The notes beneath the pieces are model-generated. The model worked only from the letters and a program-made list of their open reading frames with translations, had not been told where the DNA came from and made no database searches. Of a DNA stretch of 64,000 bases, positions 52,719-64,000 are shown in pieces (position 1 is the first letter of the stretch; each line of letters begins with the position of its first letter). Location: the NCBI GenBank assembly GCA_022393335.1, contig JAJEKB010021158.1, positions 761,203-825,202 on the forward strand, written 5' to 3'. This stretch comes from Macrotrachela quadricornifera. Taxonomy: Eukaryota; Rotifera; Eurotatoria; Philodinida; Philodinidae. Made by a program: the position numbers and the translations under genes.

Positions 52719-53957
52719 ATGGCTAAACAAGTCATTCGTACTGATCTTTCATCACCAGATATTGACGATGAAACATCATCATCTTCAGATAATCAACAAG
52801 AACAACCATCAAATGTAGCAAGCAAAAAAGATTCAATTAAGAATTATGTTACTAATGTATTACACAGACATGGAAGAGATGATCAACAACAAACAAATGT
52901 AGGACCAAGTCAAATAGAAATTGATACAGGAACGGCTAATACACGTCATGGTTATGAAAATATATCTGCTTTTCGACAATATCATTTTAATCCAGAAGGT
53001 GCAGTAAAAACAGATGCTCAACGACGAAATCAAGAAGGTTATACTAGTGATGATGATGATGATGATTTAATGGGTCCTACATCAACAGGACAAGTAGGAA
53101 GATATTTATTAAAATTTTTTATTTTCTTTTCATTTGAAATAGACAGGTGATTTTGATGATTCACTTGGAGAGTTAAATTTAGATCTAAATCCAATAGTTG
53201 AACAACGTGAAAGTGCTGAACAAATATATAAACAAAAAGTTTATTTACGTCAATTACAACCACCTACTCCACCCTCAGTTGAAATTCAAGTTCAAGAAGT
53301 TTTACTTCAACCACAACAACCAAAACCACCATTACATGTTCGTGTTGCTAAACCTGAACCTCGAACTCCATCACCAATTATTATTAAAAATGCTCCACCA
53401 CAACCACCACCAATTGAACCTGATCAACCAATTATTTATAATAAATATGTTCCACCACCAAAACAACCACCACAACAGGTATTTTATTTTTATTATTTAA
53501 TAATAATCTTCAATAATATATATGTGTATTAGATAATTATTCATCGTTATCCTGAATTACCACCTAAACCACGTATATTTAATTATTTTGTTTTCTTAAT
53601 TCAAATTAATTATTTTTTCTTTTTATAAAAGGTCCTATTATTGTTGAACAATGGTTACCATATAAACAAGCACCAAAACGTATTATTAAACATTCATTAC
53701 CACCTGAAGCTCTTCAAACTCCACCACCACCACATAATTTACTTCTTTCATATGCTAAACCACGTGCTCTTATACAAGTTGAATTAGTTCGTTTACCAGT
53801 TGTTAAAATTGATCCTTTTACTTATCAACAAATGAGTAGTGGAAATCCACAACAATTAGCACAATATCCACCATTTCAACATGAACGAGATTATTTATCA
53901 AGAGATACATTAACACGTGCAGCTCACCTATCCGATCAAGTCAAATGGCGTATTTAA
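52719..53957 (+). CDS. Proline-rich protein of unknown function
   Basis: Four exons: 52719-53093, 53143-53478, 53533-53572 and 53632-53957, closing to 358 residues. The N-terminal 120 residues are Ser/Asp/Gln-rich and end in an acidic run (TSDDDDDDLMGP). The middle has repeated P-x-P-rich peptides alternating with charged/hydrophobic strands (PPTPPSVEIQVQEV, PEPRTPSPIIIKNAPPQPPP, PPPKQPPQQ). The C-terminal third includes EQWLPYKQAPKRIIKHSLPP and ends LSDQVKWRI. No signal peptide or membrane helix. It looks like a cytoplasmic structural or scaffold protein; I do not recognise a family with a known job. Start chosen at MAKQVIRTD because upstream codons hit a stop. Introns are 49, 54 and 59 nt. 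Confidence 0.78.
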
Positions 53958-55760
53958 ACATAAATTAAATATATATATATATATTTGTATGCCAAAGTTC
54001 TTACTACTTTTTTTTTTATACTTTGCTTAAAGAAAAATGACATTATATGAAAGACTAGTCGAAAGATAGACTTAATACTAATGCTATTTCGTATTCTTGA
54101 GAATTAGAAAATACAATACAATAATATCATTAATTCTATTATATACCGAACACTTTCGATTATTGTTTACTTGTATAATGATTAATTTCATCAATCATAT
54201 CGAAGAATTTAATTTGAGTTAATATTTTCTCGTAAAAACTAGAACAATTCATTGTTTGCTATATTGTCTATTTAAGTAAATCATATATAATATACTAAGA
54301 AAAAATATTTTTTCTAAAGATATATTGAAATATTTATATAATGTAGATAAAGAAAACAAAAATATTTTAATGAATAAGATCAATATCAATCGTAAGTTTT
54401 TCTAGCATTTTTTTTCTATGAACAAATTCATTATTCTTGAAATTTTATAAATACAAAATTTAGTCTGATCGTTTTTCTATTAAATTGTATCATCAAGAAC
54501 TTTTTTTTTGTTCTGCCAAATGAATAGTATTAAGTTCCGAATAAAGTTAATTTTTATATTTGTTATTTATATCTTTATTGCTCATTTATCATCAATTTCA
54601 ATTCCATTAGTCATGATTAACCTACAAAAAATATATTATTTATTTCCTTCTAATTTCTATAAGTTGCAGTAAAACAATTCTTGAGACTATTTTCGAATAG
54701 ATCCTCAAACGAAATATTTTTTTCTTGTGAAAATAGAGAAGTTCTTTTTGTGTTAAAATATGGATTCAAAATATTTTATAGAAATAGTGAGTAAAAGAAT
54801 TTAATAGGAAATTTTGATAGATTCATTTGTGAAGTTAACAACAATCTGAAGAAATCTATCGATGGATTGTAACATAGTATGAAAGAATCCCCTTCACTAA
54901 TCTTTTCGTATTCTTGAAAAAGACAAAGTTATGCAAGTTGATTCTTGATCTTGATTTAAAAAGAATTTTGTATTTTCTTTTGGATTATATAATATGGATC
55001 AATTGTTGAAAATTATAGTTATCTGAATAAAGATTCGATACAATTGAAATTTATTCTTTTTAAATGTTTCTGTCTACTTTTATTTTGTTTCGTTGATTTT
55101 TATTTGGTATATCAGATATTTGTAGAGTATGCTGTACCAATAGTACAAAGATTTTTTGATAAAAATATCAGAAATATGTAGTGCTTAATTAAATAACACC
55201 CTCAGGGTGGTGCGAACTGGAGAGTGTTAAGGAACACAATACTCCTCAATTATGGAAAATTTTCAGAAAAACTAAAAATTAGTCTTATATTGTATTAGAA
55301 AAATACATCATCGTCTTTCAAAAAAAAATGGCGACACTTTCAATCCCAATGTTGGCTGATTTATATTATAACTGATAAGAACAAAACTTTTTCAATGTTT
55401 TAATAAATTTTGATGTTGATAATGATAATGCTTTCTAGTTTTAAATGTTCTATAACTAAAATATTAATTCATGAAATACAAAGAAAAACAGAGAACACGA
55501 ATGATTCAATATTCGAATCATGTAGAATAAGGCAAATCTTCGTGTTTTAGAAAATTATGATAAAAATTTCACAATTGTGTAGTTGTATTTGTTTTTGATC
55601 ATTACTAACAATGCCGTACATTATTTTATCATGAACGCTATCAAAGCAACTGTTGTAATTGAGTAACATAACAGTTTCATTTGATATGTTTATATATTGA
55701 TGACGTAGCATCAATTATCATCAGTTACTTTTGATGCAGATTTTTGGATGATTAAAATCA
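53958..55760. other. Intergenic DNA, nothing recognised
   Basis: AT-rich, no coding frame or RNA gene seen. A short GC-richer patch at about 55198-55240 (accctcagggtggtg) is unexplained. Confidence 0.4.
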
Positions 55761-55769
55761 ATGAAGATC

Positions 55770-56110
55770 TGCCTCAGTACGATCAAACAAATGGATAGTT
55801 GCTTTGTTAGTATTACCAGTAGCAAAATCTACTCTATTGCTATTATCGAAATCACAAATTACAATAAATAATGGATACAAAATGAAACCAATCAAACAGA
55901 TTTCTAGTAGTGAGAATTTTCAAAGTTTATCTATTTAAAAAATGCACTAGTTTAATATTGACAATGGGTTTATTGAACATTCTATCACTGTTGAAATTAT
56001 TAATAATAATCCATTTAACAACTAATATACAATCTCAAGTTTTATATTGTTATTGAAATCACCAATAGCGATGAAATCTGAAGCATGATAAACTGATCGA
56101 ATAAAATATT
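55770..56110 (-). pseudogene. Decayed FG-GAP/VCBS-repeat fragment
   Basis: Two minus-strand pieces show the FG-GAP calcium-loop pattern (GDFNxDxxxD): SDFIAIGDFNNNIKLEIVY near 56080-56025 and CDFDNSNRVDFATGN near 55850-55800. Stops separate them and the spacer is not in frame. It is probably the relic of an FG-GAP beta-propeller gene. Confidence 0.45.
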
Positions 56111-59100
56111 TGTTCCGCAATATGTCTGAATAAAACAACAAAGTTATTAATATAGACATATAAATACACATTTGAAAATACTATTAATAGCAGTTAAATA
56201 TAAAAACTTACAAAATATTTATTAAGTATACATGACAAAAATTAAACATATATTAATAATCACGCTTGCTATCTTTTCAACATAGTTCAAATGAAGAAAA
56301 AAAAAGTATATTCTTCACGTATAATTCTCAAAGCAAATATGAATTTTTTTTGTGTTCTTCTCTTTCTTTTCTTACCGCAATGTATGGTATAAAAAGAATG
56401 TTTTGTCAACAAGTTTCTTTCTCTCATGGTTGCAGCAACATCAAGGACAAAACATCATATTTTGTCCTATCTGATACTTCGTCATATTTATCCATACTTA
56501 TATATTTGAAAAATTCATAAGGTAAAAATTATTTTTGTTAACTAAATTATTATTATAGTTGAAAATTGATGTCATTCTTCAAAGACCTTGAAATTTACAT
56601 TGTAAAGGTGAATTTAGAATGCAAAAAAATGAAAAGTAAATAATTACGAAAAGGTACATATATGAGGTGACCTTGACTAATTCAAGTTATGTTTATATGT
56701 ATTTTAATTTACTCATCAATTTTTCAGTATCTATTTTCATTTAGTAGATTAAATTTAGTTTTAATTATTAGATTAATTTAATACAGATATAAACAAATAC
56801 TATCTGATTGTTATACTTTTGAAATATTTTCTAAAACATTTAGATTATATTTTATAGTATTTTGACTGTTTTCTAAAAAATTCTTTTTAGATATTTTGAT
56901 AAAAAACAGGAAAGAAAAACGATAATTGAATCTTCTTTATATATTACATTGTACTTCTTAGACATACGCAGAGTAAAAACAATATTATTCAAAGGGAGTA
57001 CACCTCTAGAATTTGAAATAGAAGATATAATGAATTTTTGTATCAAATCAAAGCCCGTGAACAATGGAGTTTATGGGTAATAAATGGTGAGGATTATAAA
57101 ATCATCTTTCATATTATTTTTACTCCCTTGAACGTTCCGAAAAATACTCATTTGATGCAACGTGAAAAATTCCATTGAATGAATATATTTTCAAACATCT
57201 TATAAAAGAATACTAATGGGAAACAACTGAATATATCGTAAAAACAGATCACTTGTTCCTCTATAAAAACTATTTAAAATGTAGGTTTTTATATATTCTT
57301 TACACAGTTTTCCATGTATTTTAATTCAAGAACTCTGTTTAAAAGATTTTTAATGTATCTAGTTTTGTAGAGCTGAAGGAACTCTATCAAACTATATTAA
57401 AATATCCAGACAAAATATTTTATTCCATTTTTGAATCAATGACACCTTAATTTTTCACTCTAAAAAAAGTCTGAAATTTATTAAAATTAATATTAAAAGG
57501 TTCTCATAACCCTCACCATTTAATATCAATAAACTCTATTTTTCACGGACTTTCATTTGATATAAAATTCATTATATCTTCTATTTTAACACTCTCAATT
57601 ATAGCAGAAAAATTTATTTTTGCTTATTTTGTCTTTTTGTAAATTGTTCTTTGTAAGTTGTAAAGTCTTTCATACTACATCTAATGATGTATTTCATTTT
57701 TTTTCTTAAATAAAACATATCAAACAATAAGATAAAAGAAGAAAACTGGAATTCTTCTTTTATCTTATTCGGTTTTTGGAAGTATCTTAGTGTCATTATG
57801 GTTATCAGTATTTTTTTAAAAATATTTCGAAATAATTGATATTAGTAACTTTCTAGAAAATTTCCTTATTTTTCAATTGAATATAGCAGTAAGAATTTAG
57901 TTTAATTTCTAATCTGAAATATCATCAATAGAAAAGTATAAGGCAATTTGTTTGTGTCTGATTTTCAACTTCAATCTTTTTTAACGAATTAAGAGGAAAC
58001 ATTTTATGATTATTGCAGTCTTAAACATGTCGTTAAATTCTTTTATATTATTATCATTTAAAGAATGAGTCAAAATTTTCGATTTGAATTCTTTGAATAG
58101 TATCATACAATTTCTTTTAATAATACTCATTAGAATTTAGTATATAATTTTGTGTGCTAAACAAAAATAAAAAAATGAATAAATAATCCTTGAAAAAGTG
58201 CGTAGAATTCACAACTGTCGAGTCATTTTTATCGTTCTGTTGTTATAAAGAACATACAGGAATTGTAAAAAGTGACTTACTGATTTAAAAAATGTTTAAA
58301 TTCATTTTCTTTTTCTTGTATAAGTTACGTTCGTAATAACCCAAAACCACAAAAGTGATTCAATGCTTAAATCATCTACTGTTATTTTTTTGACCTTTAA
58401 ATAATTTTCAGGATAAAAAAAAATATAGGTTAAATCGATTGAATATGAAGTCATATTTATATGAAAAGAATTTAAAAAATCCATGACTATGATTTATTTA
58501 TTATTAAAAATAATAATTTCTTCATATACTTCTCTTATCTATAATCTAAAAATTATAACCTTTATAAATACCACAGATTTTTATCTTGTTCTTGTCAAAC
58601 ACATTTAATAAATATTCACACACTTTCTTTTTTTAATCTTTATTATTTTTCTATATAGAATCCCTAAGGTCCTTTCATTTGAAATAAATAATCAAATCTA
58701 ATTAGTCGATTTACTCATCTATCTATCCAAGTATTACCATAGTTTTCAATAATCCATCATCGATTAAATAATCGATCTTTTTTTTTTTTGAATCAAATAT
58801 GATAAATCTTTAAGTTAATATATGCAAGTTCAAACATTGTTCATTCTTCCGATTGGTATGTAGATCGATAAGTTATATGATAAGAACGAACGTACGCATA
58901 CTATCATATAATGATATATGATTTACCCATTTTTTTTTTTGTGCAGTGTGTTTATTGAAAGGAAGGACGTTATTACTATAAGCGTCGATGAAGCTTCAAT
59001 TTGCGTTTTATATATGTTATGTAAACACATATACCTAAATGAAAAAATACTCGTTGATTTTCTTGCAATGATCCTATGAATAATTTGATTTTAATTTAGT

Positions 59101-59147
59101 TAAAAAAAAAACAAATTTGGTATTTATTAGACAATAATTAACAACAG
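56111..59147. other. Intergenic DNA upstream of the Argonaute gene
   Basis: No gene recognised. An 18-bp perfect inverted repeat with an 8-nt loop lies at 57726-57769 (aataagataaaagaagaa and its complement). The Argonaute promoter is presumably near 58.8-59.1 kb but no motif is clear. Confidence 0.4.
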
Positions 59148-62100
59148 ATGTCATCGCATAAAGGCCGAGATTATCCTGATGGTATACTTAAATACTTTAT
59201 AATATAAAATATTCTTATTTTTTTTCTTAGACGATGATCGAGATCGTCCAACTTCTAAGCGTTGTATGTATTTATATTTAAAAAATTTTTCATTTTTTTC
59301 TTTTTACTTTAATTATAACATTAGCTCGTTCAAGTCGTACAGATGAAAGTTCATCTGAATCTTCCCAACGTCGATCACGTTCAACAACTGGTGTAGAAGA
59401 AAAACCTTCTTCTTCTTCTTCTACTCAATTAAGTCAAATAAGTGAATATAGTTCGACTTCTACTATTCCAAAAACCCCACCAGATAGAGAAGGTGATACT
59501 AAAAAACGTTCACGTTCATTTATTCGCCCACAATTACGTTCTGCAGTACCAGATTCTCATATATTATCACTTGCACGACGACCAATTCAATCTGGACAAA
59601 GTAAAAATTTAATTAAGAAAAAAAAAAACAAATTATTTTATTTAATTAATTATTTTAGTTGGTCAACGAGTTGATATTTATACAAATCATTTTAAAATCG
59701 AATTTTCTAAATCATCTGAACCAATAATATTTTATCAATTTGATGTTGATGTTGAAATATTAATGCGTGATGGTTCATGGCGTTCTTGTAAAAAAGATGA
59801 ACGTTTTCAAGTAATGAAAACAATAATTGAAAAAGAAAAATTTCCACTTGTTTGGTATGATCAAGGAAAAAGTTTATATGCAACTGAAAATTTAACATTA
59901 ACATTAAAAAATCAATATGAATGTGAAATAGTTCATAAAAAAACAGGTCGAACAAATCGTTTTCGATTTTTACTTATTAACCTTGTTAAAACGTATGATT
60001 TAAAAACAATATTTGATTTTATTCAACGAAAAATACTTATACGTCCACATGATCAAGTTAGAATTTTAGAAATTTTATTTAAACAAACACAACGAGCAGA
60101 AATGATTATGATTAAAAATCAATCATATCCAAAAAATCAAAGATTAGATGACCTTGGTATAATATTTTAAAAATAAAAAAACAAATAAATAATCAACGTT
60201 CTTTTTCCTTTTTAATTAAGGTGATGGGCGAGGTTTAGCAGCAGGTTTTTATCAAGCTATCGTACTTGGAGAACGTGGACCAACATTAAATATAAATAAT
60301 ACATTTTGTTGTTTTTATCAAAATTATAATTTAGTTGAATTTATTTCATGTTATTTAGATCAAGATATTAGAAGACATGGTGAGTTTTGTTTTTAAATAT
60401 TTTTCTAAACAAATTATTTTATTAACACCCTTGATTATAAGGAAATGATATGATAAAAAGATGTTTGATTAATATATACACTTTTAGTTCGAAATAATTC
60501 ATTTTTTTTTATAAATTTAAATAAATGATATATATTAAGGTATTTCATCAAAAGATCAACCATTATTAGTACGTAAAATATTAAAATCTATTTGGTTTGC
60601 AACATCTCATACAAATCAAATTCGAAAATATCGTTTAAAATCATTTGGCCTTAGAGCAAATGAACATACATTTTCAAAAGATCATGGTGATAATCAAGGT
60701 GAACAAATAACAATTGTAGATTATTTTAAAGAAAAATGGCATATTAATTTACATTATTCTCAATTACCTGTTGTTGAATTATATAATCCAGCTGATAAAA
60801 ATAAATCACATTTTTTACCAATGGAATTAGTTACTGTTGATGAATGGCAACGAAGTTTAAAACCTTTAACAACTGAACAACGAGCAAAAGTAACAAAAAA
60901 AACTGTTGTTAAACCAGGTGAACGTTATGGTATAATTCGACGTATTGCTGATGAACGTCGATTTGATCAAGATTCATATTTACAAAAATTTGGTATTAAA
61001 ATTCATTCAAATGATATGTTAACAATTCCAGGAAGAATTTTAACACCACCAGAAATAAAATATAAATCATCACAAGGTGATGATCGAGATGTTATTGAAA
61101 GAGTACAAATTGGAAAATGGTATTTAAATAATCGTTTTATTAAAGCACGAGAAATACGTGCATGGGCTCTTGTTCTTGTTAGTCAAAAAGAACCTGATGC
61201 ACGACAAGTTGGTTTAGCAAGAGATTTTGCAAGTAAAATTCCACAGGTTTTAATTAATTAAATTATATTTAGATTTCATTAGTTATTTTATTTATTTTTA
61301 TTAGGCTATGTCAAAATATGGTATTAAATTTAATTCAGCAGCTATTGAAAAATCTGATGCTGCTGTACCGGATATAATTTTAGCTCGAATGAATGAACTT
61401 AAAATGTTAGGATGTGAAGTTATTATTTATATACTTAATCAAGTTGGTGATGATATTTATCATGTTATTAAATTTTTTGGAAATATTAAACTTGGTATGA
61501 TAACACAATGTACACGTTTTGATAAACTTTATGCTAATAGTGAAGCACGTAAAATGGATATGTATATTCAAGTAAATATTTATATTAAAAATAATTTTTA
61601 TTGTTTTCTTTTTTTTTTTAATATATAAAGAATTTAGTACAAAAATTTAATGCAAAATTAGGTGGAATAAATCAATTTGTTTCATTAATGCGTGCATTAA
61701 CATCTCCAACAATTCGTAAAGATATTTTTATGTTTTTTGGTATTGATTGTACTCATATAACATGTTCACGTGAACGACCATCAATTGCTGCTATTATTGG
61801 ATCAAAAGATTCAACAAGTTTAATATATTTTTTTTTAAATAATTATTTAAATAAAACAAAGAAAATAATAAAATGTTTTTTTTTTATTTTATCTTTTTAA
61901 GGTACACAATATGCTGGTCGTGTTGTTCAGCAATATTCTCCTAAAGGAAAAATAGCACTTGAAATAATAAAAGATCTTCATATTTATGTTGGAGAATTAT
62001 TACGTGAATTTTCTCATCATAATTCTCGTTTACCAAATAAACTTGTTTTTTATCGAGCCGGTGTTGATGATGGATCATATCAAAAAGTACTTGATAATGA

Positions 62101-63000
62101 AGTACGAGCTATACAACGAGCATGTCAAGGTAATATATCATATTAAGTGATACTAAATAAATTATTCTCTTTGTTATTTTAAAGAGAATTAAAAATACGT
62201 TATGTTTTGATAAAATACTAAAAGGATAATTTATTCTGTGCCATTTGATACATTAATCAAATAAAATGATTGTTTTTGTTTGTTTATTTTACTAGAACTT
62301 TATGGTCATAATGAATTACCAAAAATTTGTTTTACTGTTGTTAAAAAACGTCATAATACCCGTTTTTTTACTTGGGATAAACAATCAAATCAAACAAATA
62401 ATATTCTACCTGGTAAAAATAAAATTTTTCTTTTTTTTTTTTAAATTAGAAATTTATTTTCTTTGATTTATTCTAGGAACAGTTATTGATACAGATATAA
62501 CTTCACCAAATGGTTTTGATTTTTATCTTAGTTCTCATGCAGCTATTCAAGGTACATCAAGGCCAACACTTTATCAAGTATTATATGATGATATTGGTTT
62601 TACATCAGATGAAATTCAACAATTAACGTAAGAATTAGTTTTTTTTTAAATAAATATATAAAATAAAAATTGATTAGATATTATTTATGTCATACGGATG
62701 TTCGATGTACAAAATCTGTATCTGTTCCAGCACCTGTTCATTATGCAACACTTTGTGTATCACGTGGTCTTAATCTTGATTATGAAGGACAAATGTCTAA
62801 TGAACAACGAAGTCTTGCAGCGTAAAATTTTCAAATATATTTTAAGAATACAAAAAAAAAAAATGAATAATTTTTGTATTTTTAGTTCAGATATTGAAGA
62901 AGGTTTAATAGATGAAAATGTTAGTGTAACATTAGACGATGTTCAAACAACAAAAATTGATTTTAATCCAACAATTGAAAATACAATGTGGTTTGCATAA
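59148..63000 (+). CDS. AGO: Argonaute protein, predicted slicer-inactive
   Basis: Thirteen exons: 59148-59181, 59231-59260, 59325-59600, 59659-60156, 60221-60379, 60540-61246, 61305-61571, 61631-61817, 61902-62129, 62296-62412, 62477-62627, 62678-62821 and 62886-63000. Phases close to 970 residues. Residues 1-115 are Ser/Arg/Asp-rich and disordered; then N and linker domains, PAZ (about 330-430), MID (about 540-680) and PIWI (about 690-960), ending TMWFA as in Ago-clade proteins. Ago proteins bind small RNAs and silence targets. In PIWI, Asp696 (FFGIDCTH) and Glu740 (ALEIIKDL) are kept. The third catalytic Asp is Ala772 (YRAGV, codon GCC at 62056-62058) and the catalytic His is Thr909 (VHYATL). 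Spacing fits animal Agos exactly, so alignment is secure. Target cleavage is therefore unlikely; silencing by recruitment remains possible. Confidence 0.94.
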
Positions 63001-63301
63001 AAATTATTTTTTCTTTTTATTTGTATAGAATTATTTCTTTATGTTAATGAAATTGTTTGGTCAAATTGATCATGCATTTGATTATGTGTGCCTGTGTCTT
63101 TCTTTCTTTCTTTCGTTTTTCTTTTTTTTGTGATATTGTTTTTGTTTTGCAGATTTTTCTTTTTTTTATAATTGTTTTAATGCTGAGATTAGTTTAAAAA
63201 TTTGATTGAATATTAAATGAAAAATTGAGTTATTTATATTTTATTGAAAAGTAGTTTATTCTAAAGAAAAAAAGCTTGTTTATATAAAAATAAGTCAATT
63301 T
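63001..63301. other. Region between convergent Argonaute and small-protein genes
   Basis: Contains a tttcttttctttcttt pyrimidine run at about 63100; otherwise only the presumed 3' untranslated regions of both genes. Confidence 0.4.
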
Positions 63302-63535
63302 TTATTTGGATGATTGAGATTTTTTATGATCAGTTTTATCGCATTTTCCAGTATCACAACCATGACATAAATTTTCAACATTTGCTGAATTATTTGTCAT
63401 ATCCGTACCATATTTATTTACTTGAGATGCTATCGCTGATTGACCTTGTTCAGTGAAAACAGACTTATCTTCATTAGCTGATTGTTGTTGATTAGATGTA
63501 TTTGAACTCGACATTTGTTTGTTTACTTGCTTCAC
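63302..63535 (-). CDS. Small hydrophilic Cys-containing protein
   Basis: A single frame of 77 residues; the better start is probably the inner Met (MSSSNTSNQQQ, at 63514), giving 70 residues. It is Ser/Asn/Gln-rich, with a C-terminal cluster CHGCDTGKCDKTDH that could bind a metal (C-x2-C-x4-C-x4-H). No signal peptide or helix. Composition is unlike random AT-rich DNA here, which argues that it is real. Function unknown. Confidence 0.55.
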   Translation of the reverse strand: MKQVNKQMSSSNTSNQQQSANEDKSVFTEQGQSAIASQVNKYGTDMTNNSANVENLCHGCDTGKCDKTDHKKSQSSK

Positions 63536-63816
63536 AAGAATTTATTTTAGAGTTAGTAATGATATACTGCGTGTATCTTGATAGTGTAATAAAAAAAGGA
63601 ATAACTTCTATTCCTTTTCTTCTTCAGAGAGAAATACACAAGTAGTGTAACGTGATAATAAAAAAAAAGCAAATACCACTATGCAAGGTTATTGAGGACA
63701 CTTCCAATGCGCTATTTTTTTCTTTCAATTTAAGGACAAAAATTCGTAACAAAAAATATTTATTTATTAATCCTATTGATGATATAATAATTTATAGAAA
63801 AAAAATCTTAATAAAA

Positions 63817-64000
63817 TTAAGAACAAGTTTTTTCACGAGATTTAAAAAGTTGTAATAAATGATTAACATCTTTAATACAATATTTTGGTAAAAGTTCTTT
63901 TTCGGCAGTATTCTTTTCAACAGATTGTTTAACAATATCTAATTTTTTTTCACTTGTTGCTCCACTAAATACAAGAATTGTTGTTAATCCTTGACGATTA
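63817..64000 (-). CDS. C-terminal exon of a HAD phosphatase, partial
   Basis: The last coding part of a gene that continues beyond the window: about 60 residues ending at TAA 63817-63819. The order NRQGLTTILVFSGATSEKKL, a variable stretch, LLPKYCIKDVNHLLQLF matches the end of eukaryotic phosphoglycolate phosphatase / 4-nitrophenylphosphatase-like HAD enzymes, where GxxTLLVLSGVT is followed by PxYxxxSxxDLL. The catalytic DxD motif would lie outside the window. The identification rests on this short tail only. Confidence 0.6.
   Translation of the reverse strand, partial: NRQGLTTILVFSGATSEKKLDIVKQSVEKNTAEKELLPKYCIKDVNHLLQLFKSREKTCS

Noticed and set aside
53198..53500. Plus-strand 100-residue H/N/L-rich frame
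   Set aside because: It is a shifted frame of the proline-rich exon; CCA/CAA repeats read one base over give His/Asn/Leu.
56266..56520. Plus-strand 84-residue frame rich in S, F and K
   Set aside because: No domain, no splice context, and composition as expected from random AT-rich sequence.

Overview
The window is AT-rich eukaryotic DNA, almost certainly animal. Genes are split by many short GT-AG introns (often 45-70 nt), and the proteins are metazoan: an Argonaute, an AMPK alpha subunit, a CLC-3/4/5-type chloride/proton exchanger, a GT11 fucosyltransferase, a PDZ protein and a TRIM-like B-box protein. The six-bladed NHL-repeat protein, the CC-rich secreted protein and the mix of DNA transposons and decayed retroelements look like a bdelloid rotifer (Adineta or Rotaria type). 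That assignment is inference from protein style and gene structure; no marker gene here settles it.

Layout. 0-8.7 kb is gene-poor: a decayed coding exon overlapping a tRNA-like sequence (about 1.1-1.6 kb), an NHL-repeat gene (3.9-4.8 kb) and old dispersed repeats. 8.7-12.4 kb (minus) holds a secreted nitrilase-family amidohydrolase and a B-box/coiled-coil gene with a ruined RING exon upstream. 14.7-17.7 kb (plus) is a complete nine-exon CLC gene. 19.2-23.1 kb (minus) has a small CC-rich secreted protein and a ten-exon coiled-coil protein. 23.5-27.9 kb is a transposon cluster: a TIR element holding a tandem array that carries splice signals, a foldback element, and a PIF/Harbinger-type element with 204-bp TIRs and a dead transposase. 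29.6-40.3 kb is a tandem duplication of a four-exon, four-helix membrane-protein gene, with a decayed Ty3/gypsy element between the copies. 41.9-50.4 kb is gene-dense: a PDZ/coiled-coil protein resembling syntaxin-binding protein 4, a 20-exon AMPK alpha gene with a tRNA-Gly gene antisense in one intron, and a fucosyltransferase. 51-57 kb has a snapback repeat, a FLYWCH-like fragment, a proline-rich protein gene and a decayed FG-GAP remnant. 59.1-63.0 kb is a complete 13-exon Argonaute, followed by a small Cys-containing protein and the 3' end of a HAD phosphatase cut by the window edge.

The genes do not form a pathway; neighbours appear unrelated apart from the tandem duplicates. The most informative observations are the Argonaute that lacks two of its four slicer residues, the TRIM-like gene that has lost its RING, the array of short intron-like units, and the duplicated membrane-protein locus split by a retroelement. 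All gene models were joined by hand from reading frames and splice consensus. In every multi-exon model given with full exon coordinates the exon phases close to an uninterrupted frame, but none has transcript support.
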